A stretch of 64,000 nt of DNA from Valencia hispanica (lineage: Eukaryota; Chordata; Actinopteri; Cyprinodontiformes; Valenciidae), in assembly GCA_963556495.2 (NCBI GenBank), contig OY747712.1, forward strand, positions 52,818,069 to 52,882,068, read 5' to 3'. Numbering within the stretch: the first letter of the stretch is position 1; the number at the start of each line of letters is the position of its first letter. The position numbers and the translations under genes are program-made. A model generated the notes under the pieces. That model did not search any database. It saw only the letters and a list, made by a program, of their open reading frames with translations, and had not been told where the DNA came from. Below are positions 42,801 to 54,704 of this stretch, one piece after another.

Positions 42801-43024
42801 CCAGACCATGTGATGAACTGTATAGATATCGCTGTCTCCCATGTAGACCCTGATGGCTCGCAGTGCAAAACCAAACCTCCTGCCAGAGCTGTGGATGACC
42901 ACTGGGGGCCGTAGGCAGCTGATGCTGATGGGCAGGTCCCGACTGGGAGATGAGTCCCGCGACGAGGGGTTGGACGACAGAGACAGAGATGATTTGGGAC
43001 TTAGAGGAGGACCAGATGAGTCAT
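42801..43024 (-). CDS. mast: MAST exon: linker and N-terminal part of the PDZ domain
   Basis: After the acceptor ACCAG the exon encodes a Ser-rich linker ([20 protein letters not shown]) and then [20 protein letters not shown] and [18 protein letters not shown] is the carboxylate-binding loop of the PDZ domain (GLGF-type). The donor is GTAGGG. The exon starts in phase 1 with a codon completed from the previous exon (D-D). Confidence 0.94.
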
Positions 43025-43235
43025 CTGGTTCCACAGCAGAAAACAGAAAAGAAAAATCAGTGGAGGATAAAAAAACTCCAGAGACAGGAGAGGCTGATGA
43101 TTAACCAGGATTTCAGTATTACATCATCAGTGAGAAAATCTCCACCCTGCCTGGCAGTAGTGTCTCAGTTTTCTAACAACACAATCATGAAGTTAAAGAG
43201 TCTGCTAACACTGCTGCAGTGCATCATGGTCCGAC

Positions 43236-43424
43236 CTGTGGTAATGATGAGGGACAAGCCAGAGATTGAAGCAGACTTGGGGACATTTCCAGCGGGGGAT
43301 CTGGGTTTCTCCGGGGTCTCCAGCTGGTGAGCGATTCGCCGCGACGCCCCTCTGCGGAACGACGGCCTTGTCCCCGTGCTGTTGCTTCGCAGTCGAATCC
43401 GCTTCAGGTTGGAAACAATCCCGT
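43236..43424 (-). CDS. mast: MAST exon: conserved SNLKRIRLRSNSTG linker
   Basis: It lies between GGATTACAG (acceptor) and CACAG/GTCGGA (donor). The exon encodes GIVSNLKRIRLRSNSTGTRP, then RIAHQLETPEKPRSPAGNVP and SASISGLSLIITT. These blocks are specific to MAST kinases and lie between the kinase tail and PDZ. RSNSTG and the SP sites are likely phosphorylation targets. Confidence 0.92.
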
Positions 43425-43495
43425 CTGTAATCCGGGGTGCAGAGAGTTAGCGTTCCAACAATAAGTCGGAAGTAAAGTAGAGAAAGAAGCCTTAC

Positions 43496-43617
43496 CTTCC
43501 TCCTCAGCAGGGATGGCAAAGCGAGCTGAGACATCCGGGCTCTGGTTGCTGTTGATGAACAACGGGCTGCCGCTGCGCTCTGAGTGAGAGCTGCTGGAGG
43601 AAGCACGGGGACGGATA
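43496..43617 (-). CDS. mast: MAST exon: serine-rich linker
   Basis: It lies between CTCTCTGCAG (acceptor) and GAAG/GTAAGG (donor). It reads IRPRASSSSSHSERSGSPLF and DVSARFAIPAEEE. The phase fits both neighbours. The upstream intron is 16.8 kb and full of transposons. Confidence 0.9.
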
Positions 43618-43930
43618 CTGCAGAGAGAACAGGAAGCAGAAAGGTTACGATTTCACTGACATTTGGAGGACTTTGTTAAAAGTTTGGCTTTAGAATCATG
43701 ACACAAAATCTGATTTATAAGACTTGATTTCAAATTGCATGGGTAGGCTCATATCAACAACATAAAAGCAAAAATGTCAAACAATAATAAATACAATTAA
43801 TTATCTGATTTTTAAAAATACATTACAAGTTATACTGTTGCCTAAAACTTCCATACATTAATTACTGAGTAGAGATCTGGAGAAACAAAACCTGTCCTCA
43901 TGTTTCAGAACAAAGATATAAGATAATATT

Positions 43931-44100
43931 AATCAAACTTTATTTATAAAGCACTTTTCATACAAGAGTTGCAACTCAAAGTGCTTCACAGATTAAAATG
44001 TAAACCATATTCCCATCCCTCACCCACAGATTTAAAAGCATGGTCACAGTTATATCCCCCTAACCCCAACCCAACTCCCATACAGGAAAGATTGTGCTCA
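43931..44100 (-). mobile_element. L2-type LINE 3' end fragment
   Basis: On the minus strand the piece ends in GTGCTTTATAAATAAAGTTTGAT, the common fish L2-type end. The + strand text (TTCCCATCCCTCACCCACAG and following) is shared with 62300-62370, so both are copies of one family. Confidence 0.7.
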
Positions 44101-44469
44101 TTTGATTAGATAATGCTGTATGTTACAAAAGACGAAGAAATAAAAAACGTAGCCTCTACCTACAACTGTATACTGGGATTCAACTATTATTGATTATCTG
44201 GCCATTGTTCCTGGTTACTGGAGGAGGAGCAGCCTCTCCTGATCGCTCACCCTATTCTCTTTCCTTATTTACTTTATACACCCAGCCTTTGCAGTTACTA
44301 TATTAGAACAGATCTCGTTTTTGGAATATTCTTTGAAGGACTGTGGATTAACAAAATTGCTCAGCTGAGGACTTTGACAAACTGCTACAGAGAATGGAAG
44401 CAGTGGAGATAAAGATACATCGCTTTGAATCTTTTCATTTTTGGATTTTTATTTTGTTAGAGCATTACA
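44101..44469. other. MAST intron, unassigned
   Basis: No open frame or family signature. It may be the 3' UTR of the L1/Tx1 copy that follows on the minus strand. Confidence 0.35.
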
Positions 44470-45831
44470 GTACAGTAATTACTTTACTGGCATACAACGT
44501 CACTTCCACAACTCACAATTGTTTTTTGCGTACAAAACAATAATACAGTTGAACACTTCGAACAAAGTGGGAAAGATAAGACATTTCTTTACTTATGCTT
44601 TAATAAAGGTCTACCAGTGAGTTTTGAATTAAGATATAAGTGATACAGGTTGATCTTTAAGTCCAACAGAACATTCAATAATGAAAATTAATAAAATTTT
44701 TACAGGGCTATCTGTCAGTTCAAGGCCGGCATATTTAGCCCACTTGGTCCACCATTTAATAAATGTATTTTTCTGAAAGCGGAGGAAGAAGGTAATCATT
44801 TCCATAAAGTAAATGTCATTTATGATACCTATCCACTACTGTATTGTGGGAGGATCGGGGAGTAACCAATGACTTGTAAGGGCTTTTTTTTACCAGCGTT
44901 TATCAAAACATCAAATAAATATTCATTACCCGTCCCGATCCGCAAGTACAGTTTAAAATAAAATGGGAAACTGCATAGGTAGATTAGTGCTAAATGGACC
45001 ACTTCTTACTTTATGAAGCTCTGTCCAGAAGGGTTTATCCACTGGGTATTCCCAAAAGATATGCCATTGACTGGCTTCTTGGTGTCCGCATTGCCCTCAG
45101 CACGTAGCTTCCCCTCCAGTAAAATGTGCTTTTTGTTAAGGTGTAACAAAGAAACAGATCATACACTTCCAACCGAACTCTCGCCATACATGAGAACTGG
45201 TGCATTTCCACTGTGATTGGCAAATGTCCAGCAAATCCTCTTTAGATATAAATAGATTACTCTCTTTCCCATTTTATCCTAACATAATCTGTACGACTTT
45301 TTAGACAATAGGCCTTTATAGATTCCGGAAATGACACCCTTTTTTGGTTTGGTTTGATAAGCATCAATAAAGATATTTAAAATCGGGTCATTATTAGGGT
45401 CTATTTCCTTACTGATATGTTCAAAACGATTACGGACCTGGAGGAACCTAAAAAAATAAATAAAAATCAGTTCTGTCTATGTCTTAGTCTTCTTTCAACT
45501 TCTCAAGGCTTTAAAATTATCCCTTCTCTGTAAGGGATTAGTATGTCGTTGTTCCTTTCAAAATCCATGATCTAAATCCCTTATCTATTGTGTTAGGCTT
45601 AAACTCTGGATCGTAGGCACACCATTGGATTATCTGTAATTTATTACTTAATTTGTACTCATCCCTCATCAAGTTTTTAACTGTGTTTTGATTCACGGGT
45701 TCTGTATCTTATCTACAAGTCTTCCCAGATGTTTGTAAGGTAGTACTGCTTGTATTGGTGGATCAACCAGACTAGATAATTCTATATCTTCACATCCATC
45801 TTGAAAGGATGGGTTACATAAATTAATTAGG
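44470..45831 (-). pseudogene. L1/Tx1 ORF2 C-terminal part (copy 3), degraded
   Basis: On the minus strand, pieces such as PYKHLGRLVDKIQNP, RFLQVRNRFEHISKEIDPNND, HIFWEYPV-like knuckle residues and FKLYLRIGTGNEY with FLRFQKNTFIKWWTKW follow the order of the L1/Tx1 ORF2 C-terminus. There are frequent stops and frameshifts. The element continues at 50755-51190 beyond the hAT insertion; GGTCTAAT flanks the insertion on both sides. Confidence 0.75.
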
Positions 45832-47032
45832 GGTCTAATCAGGGGTGGACTGGGACAAAAATTCAGCCCTGGCATTTTCTGTCCAGACCAGCCCACTACA
45901 TTAACAGCCGACACTACATAAAAGTCCACAAATCTCGCAGCATCTCCTCTCATGCATACTACAGTACAAATGAGAATCATATTCCTTGATAGCAGTTAAC
46001 AAAGCCCAACACTGTGAACTCAAGGACTAAAACTGACAGCCATGGCAATCAATCACTCAGTATTTATTCATTATAGTGTCAAGAGAACAAATCAAGTATG
46101 AATTCATAAAACATTATAAGACACATGATATAATCAAATCAGAGACGTCTCAGTGGTAGCCAAAAAGGGAAGTGGAGGCAGTGAGAGAACAAGCCCCCCA
46201 AAAAAGAAAAAAAGTCCAAAAATGGTATGCCTGTTTAAATTAATGACCAATCACAAACACGAAGCGAGGGATTCGAGGTTCATTTGTACTTCACATTGGA
46301 TTGAATTATCTAATGCAAATCTTTAATTGTGTTTTTCTCAAAATGAGTTTTTTCCAACATTCAAAATGAATAATCTTGAAATCAGTTATACCTATATTCA
46401 CCAAACTTTCCACCATTGTTCTATGCTATGAGCTGAAAAAAATTACAGAGTGATTTGTCAATACATCGTTCTAAAAAATATATATGTGCTATTTTGTGTA
46501 AAAAAAACAGGCCGAAAATTAGTTTTTTGGAGCTACTTGCACTGCTTCTTGATTTATGAATTAATGAAATGAAATAAAACTATTGCCCTCTGTAAAAAGC
46601 TTTTGATTTTTTTTCTAATCATATAACATATATGATTAGAAAATTAAAGAAAAATTCAATCTGTCTCTCGCCAATTTTGAGATACATTTAAAAATATATG
46701 CAAATTAGCACATTTTAAACTAGATTACAACTCATTTGCATATCTAAACAAAATTTATATCAAAACTTCTAATACAAAAGATGTTTGTTTTAATACTAGG
46801 ATTAAAGATCTCATGACACGAAGCTGATTTATTGTAAATGTATTATGACATAATGCATCTTGTCAAAGTATGTGGTTGTGTACATTTATGAGCCAAACAG
46901 ACTTGATTTTACGCGATAATTAGAGTTTCAAAAATGTTAGCTTAGCCGCGGCTTTAAAGCTACGTCTCCATGTGACGTCAGCGACAGAACCGCTCAGGCT
47001 GGACAGTCCGAAAACTACCACTGTCAGGCCTG

Positions 47033-47247
47033 ATGGTGGCGCTCATATTTGAAGGCTCGGAAGATTCTTCCTCCAGTTTTAGCCTTGAGATGGTTTTAGA
47101 GGTGGAAAATGCAGCCAGTTCTGGTGCTTCTAGTGGTGGTGGGGGCATCGAACCATACAGGTCAGAGCCGTACACAACGAATGAGATGGGAGAAGAAAGC
47201 GGGTCAGAGAAGCTAGCGGGAGAAGTGACGTCAGGGAAACACAGGTT
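47033..47247 (+). pseudogene. Short acidic/serine exon in the Kolobok-like element
   Basis: The frame starts MVALIFEGSEDSSSSFSLEM, continues GGGGIEPYRSEPYTTNEM and GEESGSEKLAGEV, and meets a donor-like GTAAGG after GKHRL (about 47247). G-I-x-P-Y-x-x-E-P followed by acidic residues again resembles exon 1 of fish P2X7-C-terminal-like proteins, as does the exon at 32057-32172. The start codon context and function are uncertain. Confidence 0.4.
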
Positions 47248-49604
47248 GGTAAGGATTAGAAATAACTTAATCGTGGCTTCTTTTAAGAAAAAAAAAATTA
47301 ACAAAATGATATAAATGAGCATAATAATATTAACGTGTAGTGATTTTAGTAGTGACCTGAAAAATAAACATTAGCCTACATAATGTAAATATGGTAAATC
47401 AGTTTTAAAACTAAAAATAATAAACTAATCCAGACATACTTATTTATAAGGTCTGAGACTGATATCGGAAAAATAAAATCATATTGTAGGCAAACATTCA
47501 AGGCAAACGACAAAGCAAGTAGCCTAAGACTTACTTCATTAGAATTCTTATTTATGATTATCGTACCAAATTATTAGTTTCAGGTGAAACACGTTATTTT
47601 CTTTGTCAGACTCACTAAATAGAGTTTGAATTATTCATAATTATAGCAAAACTGCTTTGAATATGTACCTGTCTCTTCTGGACAAGGCGTCAGTTTGTTT
47701 TTAAAACTTCTGGGGACAATTATTGATTATTCATATAGCCTATAATTATTCAGCCGTTGGCTACATAGGCTATATGCCCAGTAATAAAACGCGTTCCCTT
47801 TACAACCCTTGCCGTTCTGTGCGGGGAAACTTTAACAGTTCAGAGTCTTGCAACGGGACGGGTGGAATATTCCAAAGCAATAAAAGAGAAATTATTAATT
47901 CTACTATAATTTACATTTAATCAGGGATCCCGTTATTTTCTGTCTTTGAAAGTTTTTTTTAAATTTTGAAAAAAATCTGAAACAATCAATATTATTTAAT
48001 TCTTCATTCATTTTAGTTAATATTCAGCCCGAACAATCTGAACAAAGAATCTCCATTATGCCATCACACATGGAGCAGATGAAAACATGTTGTAAATATG
48101 AACGTTTTACCTGCAGTCTCACAACTTTCTCATGGTCTATAGACGTGAATTGTGCAACTTGTGCGTTAAGGAGGCTGAATCCGCTCCGCTTGCAGACTTC
48201 AGACTGGAATAACAAGCGCCACTTCTTTCTCAACGGGGACTTTCCTTATTGCCTCAGCCGGATGAAATAGTGTTGCATTGAGTATAGTGTCCAGGTCTGA
48301 TGATGATGATGCTCAGATGCTCTCATTAGAATCTTTTTTGATTGATTCAGTTTCCTAAACTCTGTGCGTAAAGTTGAAAATGACTGTGCGTCTGCATCAA
48401 GTGGTCAGTGGCGTAAATTGTAAACTTTCAAAATGAAGGACGGCTGTTAGTTTGGGTCCGCAGCTGTTTCTGATTATTGTACTGACTGATGAGTAGAGGT
48501 TGCGTCATAATAAACTGACGGCAAAAGCTCATCACACAAACACTCTTCAGATGCTGTTCCTTTTTGTGAATGCACTCACTACCTGATGGGAGTAGTGGAG
48601 TAGTTGAGTCAGAAAGGGAACTTTTGTGTGATGCCCTGCTTCATTTTCTCACACGATTTTCCTGATGCACTTTAACAACGGCCTTTACATTTTTCCATTA
48701 GGCTACAGTTTTAAAAAAACGATCAAAGACGGAAAATAACACAATCCCCAAGTGATTGTAAATTATATTACAATGAATGAAGTCCTTTTTATTTCTTTGA
48801 AACATTGTACATCTGAAATTAATTTAATGCCGAGATCTCTGTGCAGAAACAAAATATTGTCCACAGTCCCTGACTTTATCTGCGCTCTCCGTTCCTGAAT
48901 CACAAATTCAGTCGCAGAAAAATCTCTCTGGCAGCGCAGGATAGCGGGAATATTCTGCTGTCAGCGCAAAGTTGGGGGAATATTCTGGGATGTTCTCTCC
49001 ACAAACACTATATATCAACACCATTCTCTTTAGGAGTCGTAAACAAACAAAAGCATTAAATTAATATTTTTTAACCTGCAGTAAAGAAACTTCAGTTAGA
49101 GCCATGAAATTTAATTGATGTGTTATTCCATCTTGAAATGGGTACCAGCGGCACTGCAGGACTCTGCTCTGAACGTGTTTGCATACGGACTAAAACCTTG
49201 ATGTATCCACTGCAAAGAATGCTGCAGCATCTGCGCAGAAAGAAACCATGACTGTATGAGAAAGTGCAATGGAGTCATTTAAATAATAGTCCGTTCAGTT
49301 ACTGATTATGTGGAAATTGTGCTGGGAGCACAAGTAGATGTTGGAGCTGCGCTGGTAAGAAATTCCGCATCAGGTTTAGAAAAGTGGTGGAGACATGATG
49401 TCCCCGGCTAAAATGAGCCTATATGCTTCTGGAAACAGAAGATCTAACTGGGCAGTCAGTGGAAGTCGAGCTTGTAGGAGTAGCGATGCTGTCGCTGTCA
49501 GTGTCGCATCGGACTCCACGAGCACCACCACGGTACCTGCAGGTACAGCTACCGGCAGCAACACACGCTTGTGTTGAACTAAACAACCCAGGGATTCCTT
49601 TATC

Positions 49605-49691
49605 ATAGTAATCAAAACAATTCTGCTCAAAATGTTCCGAACAGAGAAGAGAGGAGGAGGAGCAAAATCCCCCAACACAACACGAAGGCAT
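49605..49691 (-). pseudogene. THAP zinc-finger relic with missing centre
   Basis: The minus strand reads MPSCCVGGFC, four serines, then LCSEHFEQNCFDYYDK. The start M-P-x-C-C...C and the C-x2-H in CSEHF are the two zinc-binding halves of a THAP domain, but the usual 30-40 residues between them are absent. This points to an internal deletion or a lost intron-exon join. THAP domains bind the ends of P-element and Kolobok transposons. Confidence 0.6.
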
Positions 49692-50284
49692 TGCGATCAC
49701 TTTTCTTTGTCAAAAATAGAAAATAGCGGTCCCAGTCACAGCTGAACAGCTGCTGGCTAATGTGTCAACAAACAGAATGCGTTCTCTCGCTTACGTCACT
49801 TCCGGCTTTCTGCTCGTTCAGTGCAGTGATACAGTACTAAAATGCTAGTCACCGCAGCGGTTTTTTGCTCTCAGTAGGATTATACAAGGCGTGTTTATGA
49901 CTTTGACATAGTCCATTGGGTTCAGATTTCTTTATTTTATGTTATGTTTAAAAATGTCAACTTCGTGTCATGAGGTCTTTAAGTTTGTCAAGTTTCATCA
50001 AGGTATCTTGAAGCTAACTTTTTCTCCTATTCACCTGTCTCCCCTTAATGTTTACTGTTGCTATGGCAACCAGAGACTGCTGCCGTTAGTAGCTGTCACA
50101 ATTTGGCATATTTAACTAAATTAACCGCATCTACCAACAGTCAGCCCTTAAACTCTGGGCTAATATGTTGTCACAAGTATTCAGTTATTCAGGTCACATC
50201 ACAGTCAATGTAAAACCGTTTTATACTTTATTTTGGGCATGTCTCAAAATGTAGCCGAGCCAACCCCACGCTAACGTTACTTAC

Positions 50285-50440
50285 CATGCATGTCTCCACT
50301 TGCTCCTCGCGCAGCAGCACCTGCTGCTGGGGTGGGGACCCCGGCACCAAATAGGTCTGTCAACCTTAAACATTTAGCAGCTTCCACCTCCAGAGATTTC
50401 AGCTTTTTGAGCCACACTTTTTCAGCGTCATTTCCAGCTC
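50285..50440 (-). pseudogene. First exon of a ZMYM-like hAT transposase
   Basis: The minus strand reads AEKVWLKKLKSLEVEAAKCL, LRLTDLFGAG and GASGDMHG before a GTAAGT donor at 50279-50284. A lysine-rich start followed by A-K-C-x-x-L-T-x-x-F is usual for the N-terminus of ZMYM-like hAT transposases, as in the copy at 26521-30420. No further exon of this protein is present within the element. Confidence 0.55.
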
Positions 50441-50754
50441 AGCAGCATCCGTCCCACCACTCCGGCCCATGTCATGAGGTCCCGCCCACCCTGGTTTGTG
50501 TTGTGATTGACAGCACTGTCATGGCTCTCATAGGCTGTCAGCCCATGTTTGATTGACGATGACAAACATAGACCAATAATATGTGTTGATGCTGGCAACA
50601 CACTGCTAGCCCTCTGTAGCCAATTGGCCAGCCCAATTGGAGGGAATTTAGAGAGAGAGAGAAAAAAAAAAAAAGCGACTGGCCCACATTGGGTCAATGG
50701 CCCACTGGGATGATGCCCGGTATGCCAGATGGCCAGTCCACCCCTGGGTCTAAT

Positions 50755-51190
50755 CTGAGTTGCATAATAATAATCTTTAAAATTAGGTTGTGACATTCCC
50801 CCTTCCTATTTGGTAAGTTGTAAAATTTTAAATCCAACTCTGTTTTTTTTTTTACCCAGCCAAATAAATCTGGAAAGGATCCTGTTCATTTCAGAAAATT
50901 GTTTAGAAAAAAATTCTATAGGGATAAATAGAGATATCATGGGAGAATATTTATTCTTATGGACTCAATTTGTAGTTTGTCTCTGCCAGTGTTAGGATCC
51001 TTTTCGGCAAGTTTATTCCTAGATATTTTAATGAATTTTGATCCCAGTTAATATGGAATTTATCCCCAAGTTGCTTTGTGGGTTGATAATTTATAGTCAA
51101 AATTTTTATCTTATGTATATTTAATTTATATCCTGAGTAATAACCGAATTTTCCTAGGAGTGTCATTAATTTAGGGAATGAATTGGAAGG
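50755..51190 (-). pseudogene. L1/Tx1 ORF2 reverse transcriptase segment (copy 3)
   Basis: On the minus strand NPSNSFPKLMTLLGKFGYYS, GYKLNIHKIK and NSLKYLGINLP match the part of L1/Tx1 RT just behind the YADD box. It continues into 45831 once the hAT element is removed. Several stops are present. Confidence 0.75.
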
Positions 51191-51423
51191 ATTACTTGCT
51201 GAAAACTTCACTCGACCTGCCGCATGACAGAGACCTCAAAATTGAACTGGAATACCGGGCTTTGTCTCCGAAGCCCACCGGCTCACAGGCAAAACCTCGT
51301 TCTATAGTGGTCAAGTTCGGCAGCTGGCGGATCAAAGAAGAGGTGATAAAGAGAACATGGCAGAAAAAAGTGTACTATGACAGCATTTGTATCTATGTTT
51401 ACCATGACTTTTCTGACTTTTGA
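51191..51423 (+). pseudogene. L1/Tx1 ORF1 fragment in opposite orientation
   Basis: The + strand encodes LLKTSLDLPHDRDLKIELEY, PRSIVVKFGSWRIKEEVIKR and KKVYYDSICIYVYHDFSDF, the RRM and start of the C-terminal domain of L1-type ORF1. It abuts the minus-strand RT segment at about 51,190. A 5' inversion by twin priming during one insertion would give just this arrangement. Confidence 0.7.
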
Positions 51424-51639
51424 ATTCACTCAACAAAATTCACTGATTTTGTTGAGAATACTTTCAGGCTAGCTTCGGGGGTATCTTCCGCACATGGGCT
51501 GTGCCTCGAGTCTGAGTCATCTTCTGTCACAGCCATGCTTAATCCACTTCTAGTAGTAACCCTTTTCCTCATTCTTTTTAATAAATGCCCAACAGGGTTA
51601 ACAAAATCAGGGTTAATTTATAAAACCTTTGGGGAGCTA
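51424..51639. other. Spacer, nothing recognised
   Basis: AT-rich sequence between the inverted L1 piece and the L2/CR1 element; a boundary lies somewhere inside. Confidence 0.35.
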
Positions 51640-51693
51640 AAAATTTAGGCTACCATCCTCTCAAAACCGGAACCAGGTTGCTTTGAATTTAAC

Positions 51694-52671
51694 ATGCAAG
51701 TAAACACTGGATATGAAAATGAGACAACTTTACCCATGACTACACGCAGGGAGCAAGAACCTGGCTGCCTGGTGTTAACTCGGTCCAACAGTCTCGCACA
51801 GAAGCCAAGGAACAACACTACTCCCTCAGCCAAAAGGTGCTTAACGGGTTTGATGAACGCTGGCCGGCTTAAAAGGCACTGAAACATCTACACCTGCTCA
51901 GATAAACAAAAGAAATTCCAACCCAAAACAAAAGATATTACTCCCCCTGGAATCCCGCTGAAAAACAGATTCGCAGCCCTCAGTTCCCCGAAAGACGACA
52001 CAGCTCCCGGGACCAGTCACCAGGAGAAATCCAGCCACATGAAGCGAACACATAAGAAAGTAAGAGCCCCCCCAGCAAAAGTTCTGATAATTCGTGATGG
52101 TTCAATAAATGGGATCGAAGACTTCTGTAACCAGAACACTAGTGTCTTCAGCTGCTCCAATAATACAGTGAGCAAAATCTCAGAAAAAATCCAGACAATC
52201 ATAGATCAACACCCGAAACTGGAAAAGCTCGTTATCAACGCAAGATCAACTGATGTAGCCAAAAAACAGTCAGAGATTCTGAAGAGAGATCTCTGATCTG
52301 CTACAAAGACTTGATATACTTAACATAAAAATCTATATCATCCGACCAATCCCTGAAGAAAATGATGAGGTACAGAAGACTTTGGATGCTCCATAAATGT
52401 TTGAAGAGAAAATCTGTTGAAAAATCAATTCCATTTATTAACAATTTTAAAATATATTGGATGTGCCAAGCACTTGTTCAAGGAAAACCGACATTATCTC
52501 AACAAAGCTGGAGTGAGACTGTTGACCTCAAAAACGTTCTGCTATCTGAATCAGAAAGCTAAACACTTCATAAAGCACTCGAGGGCTAACCCCTGGATAC
52601 TACCAGAGAACAAACACTTCCCCAAAGATGACGCCACCAACACAAACAGATGCACGACCCGCAGAGAATAA
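51694..52671 (+). pseudogene. L2/CR1 ORF1 relic with SGNH-esterase-like domain
   Basis: The + strand reads KNRFAALSSPKDDTAPGTS, then KVLIIRDGSINGIEDFC (the position of the G-D-S catalytic block, here R-D-G), LVINARSTDVAKKQSEILKRD, and after frame changes IPFINNFKIYW and NRHYLNKAGVRLLTS, where the usual D-x-x-H is degraded. Such ORF1 esterase domains are known in CR1/L2 LINEs. The catalytic residues are lost and there are stops. Confidence 0.7.
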
Positions 52672-52849
52672 CAGAGAACAAACACTTCCTACCTTTTCTA
52701 TGACTGCACCAGCAGCGTGCAAAGACGTACAGCGCTCAACACAGAGTTCTCTATGCATTCCGTCATCTGGCTACACGAAATGACTCCCCTTTAGAAATTT
52801 CTCAGATAATCTGAAGGGACAAATTAGAATTGGGACACAACTAACACTG

Positions 52850-54463
52850 AAGCTTTATTTCTAAGTTTATATAAACCCCCAAAACTTAACTCTAACTTCT
52901 TTAATGATTTCAGCAACCTTCTTTCCGCAATATGTATCAACTATGACCAATTATTCATTGTGGGGCACTTCATCATCCATACCGACAACCCCCAAGATAG
53001 ACTAGCAAAAACATTAGGTGACACTCTTCATAACAACCAACACACAATCGAGGATACACTCTGGACTTAAATATCAGCAAAAACTTAAATACATCTGACA
53101 TCTCGGTAATTGATATTGCATTATCTGACCATTTCTGTATTTTCTTTGAAAGTATCATCTCTACTAAAAAATCTAGCCACAGTGAGATAACTGTAAAAAA
53201 AAGTGTTTTCTTGGGGAAAGTTCAGTAGAAACCTTTAAACATATTAACCCTTCCACCCACATCTCCCTGGTCTCCCAACTCCAACTCAGTAAACAAGCTG
53301 GTAGATAACTTCCTTGCTAAAATCTCAGACCTCATTGATGCCATTGCTTCAACTAAAGTGAAATAGTCCCAGGTAGAAGGAAGTCTTTGTGGACTAATGA
53401 TCCACTAGTACGTAGTAAAAAAAGGGAGTGTTGACGAGCTGAGAGAAAATGGTGTAAAACCTAAATCCAGGTTCACTGAGAGATCTACAAAGAGAGACTG
53501 AACAGATATCAGATAACTTTAAAAGATGCTATTGAATCTTTCTTCTCTGAAATCATTAACAGAAACATTAAGGATACACACTCTGTTTGCAACAGTGGAA
53601 AGACTAACTAATCCTCTAGTGACAGCAATGGATTTGGCAGCATTTTCTCTGGAAAGACTTAACAATTAGACAGTCGGTCTGTACCGCAGTACCGAACCCA
53701 CTACCAATGTCATCCCCAATCAACACCAATGTAGAAAAAATGTCAGAATTCCATATATTCAACCAAAAAAACCTTGAAGAAATCATTAACCAATTAAGCT
53801 CCTCCTCTTGCTGTCTTGATATCCTACCCACAGTTTTCCTTACATTACAATGTCACCAGGTGACTTTGAATCCATCCAAACCCTAAGTAAATGCATCGAG
53901 CAAATAAATGGATGGTGTCCCATTACTTTCTCCATCTGAACAGAAACAAAACAAACGTAATTACTTTTGGACCTAAAGAGGAATGATCAAGAGTCAGCAC
54001 ACAGCTTTAGTTGATACAGATAGAAACTACTGATCAGGCCTGAAATCAAGGTGTAGTAAATGACTCAGACCTGAACCTCCAAGGTCACATAAAGGCAATA
54101 ACAAGGTCAGTCTTCTATCACCTCAAGAAACTAATCAATGCGTTTATCTGTCTTTAGTCGGATTGATTACTGCAACAGCGTCTTCACATGTCAGCCTAAA
54201 AAGTCAATCAGACAGCTGCAGATGATCCAGAATGCTGCTGCTCGTGTTCCTCACTAGAACCAGGAAAGTAGAGCACATCACCCCAGTTCTAAAGTCCTTA
54301 CACTGGCTCCCTGTAGCTCAGAGAATACACTTCAAAATACTTTTACTAGTTTATAAAATCATTAAATGGCTTAGCACTAAAGTATGTTGAAGATCTGTCA
54401 CTATACCAACCCCCCCCCCCAGAACACTCAGGTCCTCTAATTCCAGTCTACTTAACATTTCAA
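52850..54463 (+). pseudogene. L2/CR1 ORF2 relic
   Basis: Endonuclease remnants (LYKPPKLNSNFFNDFSNLL, NYDQLFIVGHFIIHTDNP) are followed by a much shortened RT and a C-terminal part from about 54,080 (CLYLSLVGLITATASSHVS-type and MIQNAAARV-like residues). Stops occur in all frames and the core RT motifs are missing. Confidence 0.65.
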
Positions 54464-54704
54464 AACTCAGCAATAAAAAAACCTGTGTATTTCAACAATA
54501 ATGTTGTAAAAATCCAAATAACTTTACAGATCTTCATTGTAAAGGGTTTAAACAATGTTTTCCATGCATGTTCAATTAACCATAGTCAATTAATTAACAT
54601 GCACCTGTGGAATGGTCGTTAAGACCTTAACAGCTTACAGAAAGTAGGCATTTAAGGTCACAGTTCTAAAAACGCAGGACACTAAAGAGACTTGTCTACA
54701 GACT

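Larger units (their letters stand above)
46806..49978. mobile_element. TTAA-flanked Kolobok-like transposon, 3.2 kb, internally deleted
   Basis: TTAA at 46802-46805 and 49979-49982 bounds inverted ends AGATCTCATGACACGAAG and AGACCTCATGACACGAAG. Two coding relics point inward from the ends: a short acidic exon on the + strand (47033-47247) and a THAP zinc-finger relic on the minus strand (49605-49691). A THAP-bearing transposase plus TTAA duplications is the Kolobok combination. The central 2 kb is AT-rich and non-coding. Confidence 0.8.
45840..50746 (-). mobile_element. hAT transposon, internally deleted, hosting a Kolobok-like element
   Basis: Perfect 14-base inverted ends CAGGGGTGGACTGG / CCAGTCCACCCCTG lie at 45840-45853 and 50733-50746, flanked by GGTCTAAT at 45832-45839 and 50747-50754, an 8-bp hAT duplication. 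Without the nested element only about 1.7 kb remains. The right end keeps one exon of a ZMYM-type hAT transposase on the minus strand (about 50285-50440). The remaining sequence has no transposase domain, so the copy is non-autonomous. Confidence 0.93.

Noticed and set aside
46978..47322. 114-codon minus-strand frame
   Set aside because: It is the reverse of the acidic exon at 47033-47247, which has a splice donor and a recognisable pattern on the + strand.
49376..49678. Minus-strand frame of 100 codons rich in Leu/Val/Ala
   Set aside because: It overlaps the THAP relic in another phase and shows no domain features.
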